From the NCBI GenBank assembly GCA_032173965.1, contig CM063284.1:108581910-108645909 (forward strand): DNA of 64,000 nucleotides, read 5' to 3'. Positions 46,772 through 58,388 of this stretch are shown one piece after another. The stretch's first letter is position 1, and every line of letters starts with the position of its first letter. The notes beneath the pieces were generated by a model. It saw only the letters and a list, made by a program, of their open reading frames with translations, ran no database searches and had not been told where the DNA came from. This stretch comes from Sitta carolinensis. Lineage: Eukaryota > Chordata > Aves > Passeriformes > Sittidae. The translations under genes were made by a program, and so were the position numbers.

Positions 46772-49187
46772 GAGGGATTTGATGGTAGTGATTTTTTTCT
46801 TTCTGCTGTATGTACTACCTCAATATGAACTGCTCTGTGTTTCCATATTTTGTCCACTTTTAAATTCACTCTGGTAAAGTAACTTTCAGAAAGCAATTCT
46901 TCCATTATGGGATTGCCAAAAGAACTGGTAGGGCCCCAACTTGAGGCTAAAGAAAATATTTGAATTGCTTTTATGAAGCATTTAATTGTGTCTGAAATTC
47001 TGATTGAAGGTCAAGATGTGTGGGAACATAGAAGTATACTCAGGCTAAGTTTTTAATATATTGCCACTTATAGTAATCACCAGGGAAGCCAAGGCAAGAA
47101 GATATTCTGATTCCAAGAAGAACGAGTGGAATGCATTCATTTTCTCCCCTTGAACTGAACATATCTCAGCAGTTCTTTCCTCAAGAAAATAATTCAAAAG
47201 TCTCTAATTTAGGAATTGTCAGGTGAAAAGATTCAGAAGATTTGACGTATTGCATTATGGAAGATAGACAAAGGGTCCTAAAGGACTTGTTGAATAAAGG
47301 AGTAAGAAAGGTTCTGGATAGTGTCTCAGTTCCTGTTCCCTTCCATGGAAGCTTCCTCCACTTCTGCATGGAGTACAGAATCTGGGGACTATGCCATCTT
47401 AATCAGTTTCTGCCTTCACATCCTCAATCACTGCCTCCCACATGCCAGCTGCTTCTTTGGCAGTGTTGTGATGGGGATCATTGAGACGAGGTACATTTAA
47501 AACTGTCCTAGAAAGAGTGGGATTGCTTTCTTCCTATCACTACTTGGAGGATGGACTGGCTTACAGTGTGACCCTGGAAATAGCTCTACCAGATCAGATA
47601 AAAAGGAACAAATCATGTCTGGAGGAGAGGTACCCTATGCCTCCAACAAGAAAGTTGGTTTCTTGTGGAGCCACATGATAGTAGTTATTTTAAAGGCAGA
47701 AGACTGAGAGTATTGCAAGAGAACTAAAGTTTTTCCAGCAACTAAGAAAGATAATGGATGAGCTGAGTTCTGGTTTGTTATTTTTAAATCCCACATGTTT
47801 TGTAAATTATTGATGAACTAGAAATCCCCAAGTGGGCTTACTTCTGTATGAAATCTTATCTGTCTTTATCTCAGAAAAATATACTCCAGACTCAAGCTTG
47901 TGTTTCACCTGCTGAATGACAGTTGGTCTCCATTGAGGTGAGAGTGATCACAATGGACATGGCAAAACATGCTTGAATTTACAAGTTAGATCTCAAAGCA
48001 GTAGGATGAAGAATCCCTCACTAGCAAGGTCTAGTCCTTAGATACAGCCAGATATATTGTGTGGCTACTGTGTTAGTATGGCTTAGAGCATTTATTAATG
48101 CATAACTTTACATTGTACATGTACTATGAGACAACCAAATTCTGTCAGATGCCACAGTCTTGATGGGGTAAATCAGCATTAAGTCCACCTGTTGGAATTT
48201 CAGCCAGCACACATGGAAGGAGGAAGGAACTTGGTCAATCCTATGTGATTTCTAACTGGTAATGGCTTAAAAAATCCTGTGTCAAACACTTAATGTCATA
48301 ATAATAATGCCCCAATTCCCGGAGGAAGTATTGGGTCAGCTGTCATGTACTTTTCACTAAGGTGAGGAAAATAAATATGAATGTAATAAAAGCCTAGCAC
48401 AGTTTATGTTCATTATGGAAATATTTCTATCATGTTTCCTTGCAGAAAGCATTATTTTTCATTTTTTTATCACCAAGCTAGCTTCAGACATGAAGAAAGC
48501 TTTACCTAGAGGGAGTCCTCTTTAGAAGACATTTGAAAAATCCTCAAACAAAAATAAACTATGGAAAACAATGAGGTTTTGATCATGAATCTCAATAAAC
48601 CTTATGGGGAAAGTTTTTTGCAACACTGTAATCAAATGAGAATGTTGTTTTCCCTCCTGAGAATCAATATCTCCTTGTTTATCGCTGGATAAAGCTCAGC
48701 AGTTGGTTACAGTCCTCACTGACCTTTTTTTTTGCTGCACCATCTTCCCTCCCTCAAAAATCTGTGCAGCTGCATCATTTTCTAAAAGAATTGTCAACAG
48801 AATAAATGAGTTTGAAAAGCTCTTTGTTGCCTTGCAAGTCTTGCTGTGCATAAGAGTTGTCATTGCCCTGCTCTACTTTCCATGTCGCAGGCAAAAGAAG
48901 AGTTTCAATTCAAACTAGCTGTTTCCTATTGGTACTGGAAGACCAAATTTTGCTTTCTTGAAATAAAAGGTCCAATGAATAGAAATTTTGATTTTTGAAC
49001 AATCTAAGTCCTCTTTCATACAGTGGAAGAAGCTGGTATCTTAATCAGCTATACATCCCAAAATCCAAGTGTAGGCAAAATTGAAAAAGTTCCATACTAT
49101 AAGTCTCACAAAAATGCTTTGATCCTGTTGGGGTCAAGCTAAATCATTAGGTCTAAAACACAAATTTGAGTCACAAAGACAAAATTA

Positions 49188-49240
49188 TACATATATATAT
49201 ACACAAATGTGTGTGTGTCTGTGTGTGTGCATATATATCT
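49188..49240. repeat. Short TA/TG microsatellite
   Basis: A short (TA)n tract near 49188-49202 is followed by (TG)n with one TC interruption (about 49209-49229), then a few TA units. Confidence 0.85.
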
Positions 49241-51829
49241 CAGTCAATTTTTTCTTATTATATTTTTAATGGCAACTCACAATTTCTTAAAGGACATTAA
49301 TGAATTGTGTATAGAACAATCTTCCAAATGCCATGTTCTTGCTTAAATTTTCCATTCCTCCTCCCTTCCCTACCCCCAATATGTCATTAAAACACTGCTC
49401 AGTTTATTCCAATAAGGAATAGGGAAAAAAAAAATCTAATTTTTACAAAACAATAGATTAGTATTGCACCTAATTCCACTTTTTTGCTTGCTGAAAGTCA
49501 GCGTAATAACTAGATATTGCCTTCCTAGCACAACATAAATCTGAAATTGAACCATTTTATGGTTGCAAAATAATTTCACAGTTGCACTGCTAAATCACTA
49601 GAAGAGATAAAATCCCATCAGTCTTGCATAGCAAGAGAAAAAATATTAATGCAACATATATACTAGATTAATGAGATAAGCCATGACAGTAAAGCCTGTT
49701 TTTGGTAGGAGCCCTAATATGGTGGAAGAAACCCTTTCATCTAATTTTCAGGCTCTTATCCATTTGCAGACTGTTGCCTTATGGAGTGAAATTCATCAGG
49801 CTGTCCCTGAGTTCAAAAGATGTAGAGTATTTAATGTAAGGAATGTTTGGCAATATTCTCTTTTATTGTTTGCAAGAAGACAGATATTTCTTCCTGGTGT
49901 TCACATATTTCAGTCTTTCCGCACCTCATGTGTGCTCTTTTTCTTTCTCTGCCTCCCTTTTTTCATTGTTGATAGCTCAGTAATGATTTTGCTTTTAGAA
50001 AGAACAGAAAACATACTGTTTTCCCAGAACACAAGTTGTGCTTGGGTATGTTACATACAAACAAAAAAAGAAAATGAGGAATAAAGGACATAAAGTACAT
50101 TATTTTTCAGACTGATATAAGTGTCTGATCCTGTAGTGACTCTGCATGCAGAATATTCATTAAGAGGAAAGCAATACAGGATGCCCATGCAAATGTCCAC
50201 CCTGTTGGAATAAATATAGTTAGCATATAAACCTGAATGGACTGTTGATTTGGCTGTCATTTCTAGATGACCTTGATCTTAAATCTGTTCCCTTCTGTGG
50301 CCACTGCTGTGCCTGACATTTTCCATAATGACACTAGGTAAAGATCTATTGTTTCTAGAGAGCAAGTAGGCTTCATCAACAACAAGGAATAGCTCCACTG
50401 GAGGTGACTTTCAAGCTTGGAGTACACACCAGTTTAACAGACTGGGACATAAATCACTTTGTTTTGCACATCAAGTCCCTGCAAAAGTGCCAGGGAGGGA
50501 GGAAGGACATTTCCTTAACACCTTCTTGTCTTCCTTTTTCACTCTCTGGTGTGGCTGGTGCGATGGCCCAATTGCCTCCTGTGGGAGTCTGCTTTAGCCC
50601 AGAGACTACCACGTTTCCACAGCACTTTATAGAAAGACCACTGGAAAAACACAAGTCCAGGAGAGAATTGTAAAGAAATATGTTGTGAAAGCTCTGGGAC
50701 ACACATTGCAGAGAGAGAGTGATTTGGATCACGTCTTGTGGAAAGAAAAACGAGATGTCTTTTAATAGAAATGCAATTTTACTGGAATAAAAACAAGGAT
50801 AAGAAAAGCTCTTAAGTAGATGGTGAAACAAAGCACAGGTGCTTGGACAGCACTTATATATGGGTAATACTTCATGTCTCCATGTCTTCAAATTAAAATA
50901 AAATTCAATTTGAAGAAGTGTGCTTTGACAAAAAATTAAGACAATGACTCACTAGGGAGAACCTGGTTGACATTCCAGCCTATGTGCGTATTCTCAGACA
51001 GTAAAGTCTTTAGCTACAGCCATATGTGTGCAATCCTCAAACCCTAAAACTCAGCTCCTTTGTCCTTTGGACATATGTGCACCCCATTCTTGCTCACCCT
51101 GCAGTTCACTGGAGGTGGCAGGTGCTGACTTAGTAGGCCAAATCGGTTGATACAGCAGGCAGTTCTAAAGGGTTTCATTGGTTGCTCAGTCTTATTGTCA
51201 AAGAAGCTGATAGAAAAGGTGTGAATTGTTACAAGTACAAACTGAATATTTAGCTGAAAATTGTGAACAGATTAAAAATAAAGTACAAAAATAACGGAGC
51301 AAGTCTATTAAGCATGTTAAACAATCAGGTTTCTCATTAGCCATCACAGTATCTCAGTTAACTCGGACTTTCTTAACTATGGTCTGTGCTGCTCTAGGGA
51401 GATTCTTCTTTCCTTAGTACAGTTGCTCTCTTTTCTGTACTCATTCTCCACAGGGACTCTGAGGACCTTCTTTTTTTTTCTTTGTCCAGGTTACAATGTT
51501 AATTTTGTTTTTTTTTTAATCTGTCCTTCAGGAGAACATTTTCCTTATTTTTCTTGCTTGGAAATCTTGTCCATGACTGACTTCAATTATCACAGCTTTT
51601 CTCTCTCCTATTAACCTCTGCCAAGGAATTTGAGGAATCATATGCAAATAGAATTGCAACATTTTGCAATTTTTAGAAGCTGCATTTCCCTTACCTCCTC
51701 TCCAGTTCTACCTGATTTCCAATTACTATTGCAATTCTTAATTAATTTGTTATTTCTACCTCAGGTTAACTTCTCCTGTTTAGACAATTTTTTGAAAATG
51801 TTGCTGGAATGTAGAATTCCTGTGTGCTA

Positions 51830-52960
51830 AAAATAAGGTAATGCACGAACAGGTTATTAATGCCAGAATGATCAGCTAATTGCAGCATTGTGCATAAACT
51901 TGATGGAAATAAAAAAGAAACAAGAGAAATAAACATCAGTGCATGAGTTGTTAACTGTCTAGAGTATCTTCCCATTTGCCACACATAACGGTCATTTCAC
52001 ATCGGAATTTGTCATGTATTTATTTTATGAAAAGCCAAATTAGATGTTAAAGCAACAGCTAAGATTAGCTTATGGGTTGACCTAATGGGAAAACAGAGCT
52101 ATACTTCATATTCTGCCCATGCCAGAAGAACATGGACAAATCTTACATTCTGTGTGGCTACGCTATTAGCTTCTGTACTCCAATACATCTTTGATAAATG
52201 ACTTTATTCTCCTACCTCTACCATCTTTGATTTTTTCTGTGTTTCTTTTTTTTTTTTTTCCTATAAAGTTATATCGCAGATCTTCCTCCCAGTCCAAAAT
52301 TTACCATTGGCTGTAGATTTACAATTGGCTAAATCTTCTTGACAAGGTAAATCCTATCTCAACTTGTGAAACTATACAGTTTTTTTATTGCTGTGACTTC
52401 TTAAAATAAATTTAATTGGAAGGGTTTTGGTGTCTGCAATACATTCATTTTGGCTCACCTGCATTCTAATCTCTTTGTAAATATTTCTCCTTTACTGACA
52501 GCAGTGTGTCTCAGGAGACACTGGCAGCTGTAGTCTCTTACTTAAGAGTTTTTTCTCCGCTGTCATCTCAAATGTCATTTCTGAAACATTTATCACAAGG
52601 CACTGTCACCGGACAAACAAAGGGTCTGCGTGATAGTGGCTCAGATATACAGAGCCTCTTTGCTTCAATGACAGGTCCTGCTGTTGGCTACTGGAGATAA
52701 CAGAAAAGTTCAGATCTGTCAATAGATGCGGAGGGAGGGACACGGGACAGTATCCGAAATGGCACTGCACATGCTCCGTGTGGACAGGAACGGCCCGTGA
52801 GGAGTAGGTGCAGATTGCAACGAAGATAACAATCCCTGGGAAATGATAACATTTGTTGAAAGGGCAGAGGAGGGATCTGCCCGCAGAACTTGCACATTGT
52901 TAGATGTGCACCAGTACAATTCACGCATGATAACCATTGTACAGCTTGTTTTCAAGAGAA
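51830..52960. other. Conserved-element-like unique region (tentative)
   Basis: No gene was found, but the sequence is more complex than its surroundings and has few homopolymers. At 51838-51900 homeodomain-type cores (TTATTAAT, GCTAATTG) and TGCATAA lie close together. At 52500-52960 CpG dinucleotides become more frequent than in the flanks. Such texture suits a conserved noncoding element or a noncoding exon, but only an alignment across birds can show it. Confidence 0.25.
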
Positions 52961-54699
52961 GCTGCCTGATTCCTTAACAGGCTTTGTAAAACTTTTTTAA
53001 AAGTATTTTTCCCAGTTGTGTCTGGTTCTTTTTGTTTGGTTGTTTTTTATGGGTTTTGTTTGTTGGTTGGTTTGTTTTTTAATGTGAAATTTCCTTGTCA
53101 ACGTGACTTTGAACTTTAAAGGTAAAAGTGATTTTCTGCTTCAGTATTGCTCTTGGTTTTATCCAGTAGACCTTTCCTAAAATAATAAAAAACCCCAAGT
53201 CTAGCAAAGAGTGAAAGGGGGAGGGAGTGGTCTTTCCTTCCAAAACAAATATTAGTCAATTTGGAGAGGTTTTCAGAGACACTGAAAGACACTAAGAGAC
53301 AGAAATAATTATCCCATGCCTCTTCTCACAGTAATGAAAGGAAGTTAAATATCTACATCTGAAGGACCTGTCTTGTTTTCATTGAAAGCTGAGTTCCAAA
53401 GGCTCATAGTCAGCATCAATTTTTGCAGCTTTTAGAATGATTTTAAGAATGCCAAATTTTGAATACAGGGAATAGGCTGGACACGTGGCAAAAAGAGTAA
53501 ACTGGCAAAGCAGAAATGAAAATATGACAAAGTACCACAACCACAGAAGACAACACATTTCACTTAATTTGAGCATATGGTCAACATCACAAAATCCTGA
53601 GGTATTACTTTGATTTGGTACAAGCTGCATTATCAGATATCTCATTGAATGGTACTTTTCCTTCCTTGCACACAAAGACGTACTTTAGATACAGGTACTG
53701 TTTATTCATAGAAGAAAAAAAAAGAGAATACTAAGTACTGAAAAGGTAGGGAATCTGAGCTGAATAGGGCTGATAATTTCAAATCATTACTTCAGTCTTT
53801 ATGTCTAACGCAGTTTCTGTATGGTTTTGGGACACATTCTTAAGCCAAAATAATGATACTTGGAAGTACCCTTAAGTCAAAACCCTTAAAATCAGAGGGC
53901 TTTTTCCTCCACTTTAATGTACACAGGATGCTTATGTCCAGCTATGGTGTCATTTTAGAAACAATATTTTATCTATGGTTTCATCCCGTAAAAGTCTGCC
54001 ATTGTGTTAAACATTTCAGGCTCAGTGTCCCTTTAAGAGCCAAAGTTTTGGAAAGTGCTAATGGAATCACATATCATATTAAGGAACTTTCACCTTCAAT
54101 TAATAGTTTATAAGTTGCTTTGAGGTTCTTGGATAAAAAAATGCTATAACATGCTTTTCATTATTTTGGTAATAAAACAACTAAGAACAGAAACATTTTT
54201 CCTTTTTTTTTTTTTTCTGTAAGATATTTTTGCTATTCTGTCCTGTCAATGTGTCTTTATTTCTTATCTCCTTTGGAAATTTTCTTTCTTCTTCTCCTGT
54301 GTACTCTATTAAATTAAGAGTTTAAGCTGTGGGAATAATAGAGCCCTTGTAAGCTCTGTCTGCACTCACTATTCATTATTTATCCCATGGCCAGGTACAG
54401 TGAAAGCAGGCACAAAGCTAAATGCTATTGGACTAACTTTGATGCAGACAGTTCATTGTCTGAGAAAAAAAAAGCATTTAAGCCTCAATGTTCTCAGTTC
54501 CATGATTTTCAACACTACCTCTTTCCCCTCCTCCTTTCTCTTTTATTAACTGCTTTACTCCGATGTCCTTTTGACTGCAGTAACTGGCACTGTCTGCAAA
54601 ATCCAGTACAATGATACTATTCATCCTGGCTGTGCCATTTATAGATTCCATAGCATGCTCCATCCCTATGGTAAGGATCATTCCGCCTCGTCACTTTCC
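52961..54699. other. Unique AT-rich noncoding DNA
   Basis: No gene or transposon recognised; GTTTT/GTTTG-rich patch at about 53025-53080. Confidence 0.6.
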
Positions 54700-54985
54700 T
54701 TCTTTTGAGGCAGTGAGTGCTGAAGCAAAGGCCAGTATTTGGAATCTGATTAGCACAGCCCAGATCTGAAAAGCTGGAATGGGGAGAGCAGGGTTGAGAG
54801 CTCGTGTGTGTGCACGCACGGAGGGTATAATGAGACACAGAGTGCCTCACAACGCTGACGTGGTCACGCTTCGGCGGAGAGAGTGCCAGATGCACTGTTC
54901 ATCAGCACACCCTGCCTGACTCTCCACTGAGCAGCATCAGTGTCCTCTGCAGGGGTGCTGCTCTCCTGCCTTCCAACTGGTAAAA
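54700..54985 (+). promoter_or_regulatory. Candidate promoter and first exon (tentative)
   Basis: The stretch has the densest CpG content outside repeats, including five CpG in about 30 bp at 54853-54876. It has a TATAAT-type box in GAGGGTATAATGAGACAC (about 54823-54836), then TGACGTGGTCA (54856-54866), which is CRE-like and a TGAC/GTCA inverted repeat. A good splice-donor match, AACTG|GTAAAAGT, follows at 54980-54981. Together these would suit a TATA-type promoter with a short noncoding first exon reading rightward. No open frame of note begins there. It may also be an enhancer or chance. Confidence 0.3.
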
Positions 54986-55221
54986 GTACCACAAAGTCGA
55001 CAGGAACAGTGGTGAGGGGACTCCAAGGAATACATTTGAACTGACAAAGTGGACTCTGAAATGAAGATGTTAATATTCACTGATCTCTTAACCAAAGATG
55101 CCTGGTTTCTGGCATTCTCATGTCATGCAGTTATGCTTCTTACAAATTTGAATGTTTTATGACATTCCAGGGGCATCATATTCACTCTTAGGTATGGTAT
55201 TAAATAACTGTGTTCAGTTTT

Positions 55222-55254
<33 letters not shown>

Positions 55255-56238
55255 AAAGGGGAGGACAAATGGGGAAGGGAGATATACCTGTTTAATTCTA
55301 TTCTTTTATTCTTTTATGATATCAGGACCTAAGTATATCTGGTGGTAACTCTTAAGAAATCCAAAGAGTGGCATACATTCAAATACCACAATGTAAACTT
55401 AATCTACTAAACTAGATTACACCACTGGCATTGCCAGAAAAAAGGTTGCTGAGAGTCTTTCCTTTATAAACTTTTGGGTTATCTGTATTTTTGACCTCTG
55501 TTTACTATTACTATATCTATTGTTTTACTCAAAGTTAGTCATTGCCTACCATTAATGCTGTGTTCATAGGAATACTCAGTTTATTATTGATCAGTTAAAT
55601 TATTTTGGGATGTAATCAGGGTCAGATTATGGAAGGCTACCCCTAATGCTACCTCATTGACTTGCATTTGAAATTGAACAATATTTACAAAAGCTGTTGC
55701 TACGAAAATTATTGCTTCTTTCCTTCAAGGATGTTATCTGATTTTCAGATCATAGTTTTTGAGAACAGAAATTAAGGTTTTGTAAATTTATTGTCAGTAA
55801 ACAAACCAAGGCTTAAGAACTTTTTTGGGTTCTTCTAACCACAAAGGTAGAAGTATGGGTTCTTCTTTGGTCTAACTTTTACCTTTATTTTAAAATTATT
55901 TTCTTAGACACTTAGTCGTTTCCTTTTTTTTTCACCTAATAATAAGTAGAAGAGTCTTTAAGCTTCACCTTTCAAATTAGTTAATCCAAATCAAACACAA
56001 CCAAACCTCAAATCCCGTCAAGAAGACCACTCTAAAATATTACAAGTCTATAGACAAGTTCATTTTTCATGAACTTAATGTCTGTCAGAAGAGTGACATG
56101 AAACATGGCTAATAATGCCTGCTTGATAAATGTGGTGAAAGCTACAGTGTTTTGCATGATATCCAGTTAAAAATACCTTTCTTCTTAGTTCCTAAGAACC
56201 CAGCTTGATTTTTGATATTTCTGAGGAAGTTAGTCAGG
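54986..56238. other. Unique AT-rich noncoding DNA
   Basis: Apart from the T run at 55223-55250, nothing is recognised between the promoter-like region and the next LTR. Confidence 0.6.
55223..55250. repeat. Poly-T run (28 bp)
   Basis: An uninterrupted T run; on the minus strand it would be a poly-A stretch. No retrocopy is recognised to its left or right. Confidence 0.93.
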
Positions 56239-56486
56239 TGTGCTGGTTTTTACTGGGGTAGAGTGAATTTTTTCACAGTAAGTAAGGTGCTGTACTTTGG
56301 ACTTGTGCTGTAAACAGGATTGGTAGCACAGGGATGTTTTCCTTACTGTTGAGCAGTTCTCACACAGAACCAAGGCCTTTCTTGTCTCTCGCTTTTAGTC
56401 TTCCAGTTCTGTCCCCCATCCCACCCAGGGAGTGAGTGAAGGTCTGCAGGACCTTGGCTGTTGGTTGGTGTTAAACTGTGATAGCA
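56239..56486 (+). mobile_element. Endogenous retrovirus solo LTR with internal deletion
   Basis: The piece begins TGTGCTGGTTTTTACTGGGG and continues with GGACTTGTGCTGTAAACAGG, ACAGGGATGTTTTCC and CAAGGCCTTTC. These are the first part of the same broad avian LTR type as the copy at 12218-12773. It then jumps near 56396-56405 to the LTR's last part (CCCCCATCCCACC and GAGTGAGTGAAGG) and ends GTTAAACTGTGATAGCA. The middle, with the TATA box and polyadenylation signal, is missing; about half of the expected length remains. Start TG and end CA are present, but flanking pentamers do not match. Confidence 0.8.
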
Positions 56487-57760
56487 GTGGAGCTCCAAGC
56501 ATAGGACATTTCACAGATCCACGTTAAAGTATCAGTGGATGGATGAAAGCTTGACATGAAGTGAAGGGATAAGTGTGGTAACTCAGAATAAAAAGTAAAA
56601 CGCCCTAAAAAAAAAAAAAAAAAAAAAGTGTTAAATATTTTGTCTCTATTGTTCTGCATGTATTAAAAAATAATCTGAGCATTCAGACAAGACTCTGAAT
56701 CTATAGAATCAAGAGAAATAGGATGACCAGACTACCAACACAAGAGAAAAGAGACAAGCAGTATTATTTACACTAAGACAGCCTGCAATGACCTTAATCT
56801 GTGTTAAAACAAGTACTTTTTTTAATATTTATTTGCTAAAAAGAATTTCAGTCTCACCTTAAGGAAAAACCCCACAGTATTATGCAACCATTTTGGCAGC
56901 TAGCTGAGTGTTTCATAATGGTTTGACTTGACATTTGTGCACATATAACACATTTATGACCCCAGAAACAGTCTTTTTTAATTTTTTTCCTGTCTTTTTA
57001 ATTTTTTCTCCTTTTTTTTCAAGGAGAGAAATCTTTGAAAAGAAAAGTATTGAGTAGTTTGCCCATGAAAGACTCAGAAATTTCATAATTCAAAAATGGT
57101 TTGCATTTTGATTTAATAAGCATATAACACCTCTTACTTTAAATCTTATCCCTTTTACTCAAAAGTGATAGTTTGATATTATCTCCTTGGAACTTCTAAA
57201 CCATGCAGTGCAGCTTTATCAGTTCAATTTAACAAAGAATTCGAAACATGAAAACTTATTTAGAATCAAATTTACTCTTTTACTGTAACTAGAACATATC
57301 TTATGAACTACTTACATCTCATTTAGATGACTGGCAAATATAAAGTATAAGAAGTTTTGGCATCTGCAATGATGAACAGGTTGTACATTTGAAAGCATGA
57401 GAAAATAGCCTGATTAATCCAAAGCTAAATTTGTCACTGTTGAGATGGAGTTAAACAGTGTTTGCATCATAAGCTTTTTTATCATGACAGCTTTATTTCC
57501 AGCACTTAACTCATTATGTCAACCCCTGTCTTCTAATTCTATTTTGGGACCTGAAGAGGTAATAGAATTCTCAATGTTCTGCAAAGGAGTAATTTTCACT
57601 GGGAGAAAGTTTGGCCTAAGTCATGACGTTTGGCTCTGCAGTGTCCTATTATAATCCAGTTTTATCACAAAGAAAACTCCTTTTGAAATTACTCCTTTCC
57701 AAATGTAGATTGTCAGATTTAAGCTCTAATGTTCTCCTTAATGTTAACTCAAAAAAAACC
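56487..57760. other. Unique AT-rich noncoding DNA
   Basis: No gene or transposon recognised besides the A run. Confidence 0.6.
56607..56627. repeat. Poly-A run (21 bp)
   Basis: A pure A run about 120 bp beyond the LTR. Confidence 0.9.
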
Positions 57761-57905
57761 CAAAACAAACAAAAAACCCTAACAAACAAACAAACAAACA
57801 AACAAACAAACAAAAAACCAAACAAACAAAAAACAAAACAAAACAAAAAAAACCAACAAAAAATAAAAAAGAAAAGAAAAGAAAAAAACCAAAAAAACCC
57901 AACTG
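57750..57905. repeat. (AACA)n/A-rich simple repeat
   Basis: About 155 bp are almost free of G and T. The core at 57781-57812 is a regular array of AAAC units, and it decays on both sides into A runs with C and then G interruptions. Lys/Asn/Gln-rich open frames across it are artefacts. Confidence 0.95.
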
Positions 57906-58172
57906 AATTATTCAGGTAATTTTCAGGTAATAAGTTTTTAAAATCCCAGACTTGTCCTTAATATAACTGTTGCTTAAGCAATGGAACAGGAGATGGCCAG
58001 TATGTAATACATGCTTTCGCTGTTCTTTTCATGCAAAAGCACCTTTACAATAAAGGATGCTGAAGAAAAACACTCTGAAAGGCCAACTGTTCCTGCTCTT
58101 TAAAAGAAAAACATCAGCGTGTCTATTATTTGTGCTCAGCAAGCTTTCTACTCCCTTTTATATTTTCTTTAG
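57906..58172. other. Spacer with splice-acceptor-like end
   Basis: AT-rich DNA that ends in a pyrimidine-rich stretch, TATATTTTCTTTAG, at 58172. No gene seen. Confidence 0.55.
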
Positions 58173-58388
58173 GTACGAATGCTGTTTTGCAGCAGCGCTG
58201 TTCAGCAGACCCAGGGGAGACAAATGTCAGTTTTCCAGATGGCAAACTGCCAGCTTGTTGATGCCAGGCTGAAAGGCACTGAGGGAATTCACTCTGTTGC
58301 AGAAGCAAAAGAACACCACTTCCTAACACACCTCGTGTACAAGCTCGCTTCTCAACAGCTGATGCAGGAGCCAGAAAAGCTTCAGTAG
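58173..58388 (+). CDS. Candidate exon, hypothetical (low confidence)
   Basis: A pyrimidine-rich tract ending TTTCTTTAG (58164-58172) makes a good splice acceptor. From 58173 one frame stays open through to a stop at 58386-58388, about 71 codons, with an internal ATG at 58179. The predicted text (for example CQLVDARLKGTEGIHSVAEA and LVYKLASQQLMQEPEKLQ) matches no family I recognise. The segment is richer in C and G than its flanks, and the minus strand is also open, which weakens the coding case. It might be a terminal coding exon, a long noncoding RNA exon or chance. No AATAAA follows closely. Confidence 0.2.
   Translation, partial: VRMLFCSSAVQQTQGRQMSVFQMANCQLVDARLKGTEGIHSVAEAKEHHFLTHLVYKLASQQLMQEPEKLQ

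Larger units (their letters stand above)
43201..51829. other. Long repeat-poor AT-rich block
   Basis: No exon or classifiable transposon was found. It contains an AT-rich tract with TATA-type patches at 44280-44580, a CTCF-like site at 45769-45782, an 11-bp tandem duplication at 46750-46771 and a small TA/TG microsatellite at 49188-49240. The longest open frame in the window outside CR1 (145 codons, minus, 50454-50891) falls here and shows no domain. Confidence 0.6.

Noticed and set aside
50454..50891. 145-codon frame on the minus strand, the longest outside CR1
   Set aside because: No motif, no biased composition, no promoter or splice context; a frame of this length is expected by chance in 64 kb of six-frame sequence.
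57623..57919. 98-codon Lys/Asn/Gln-rich frame
   Set aside because: It arises from the AACA simple repeat.
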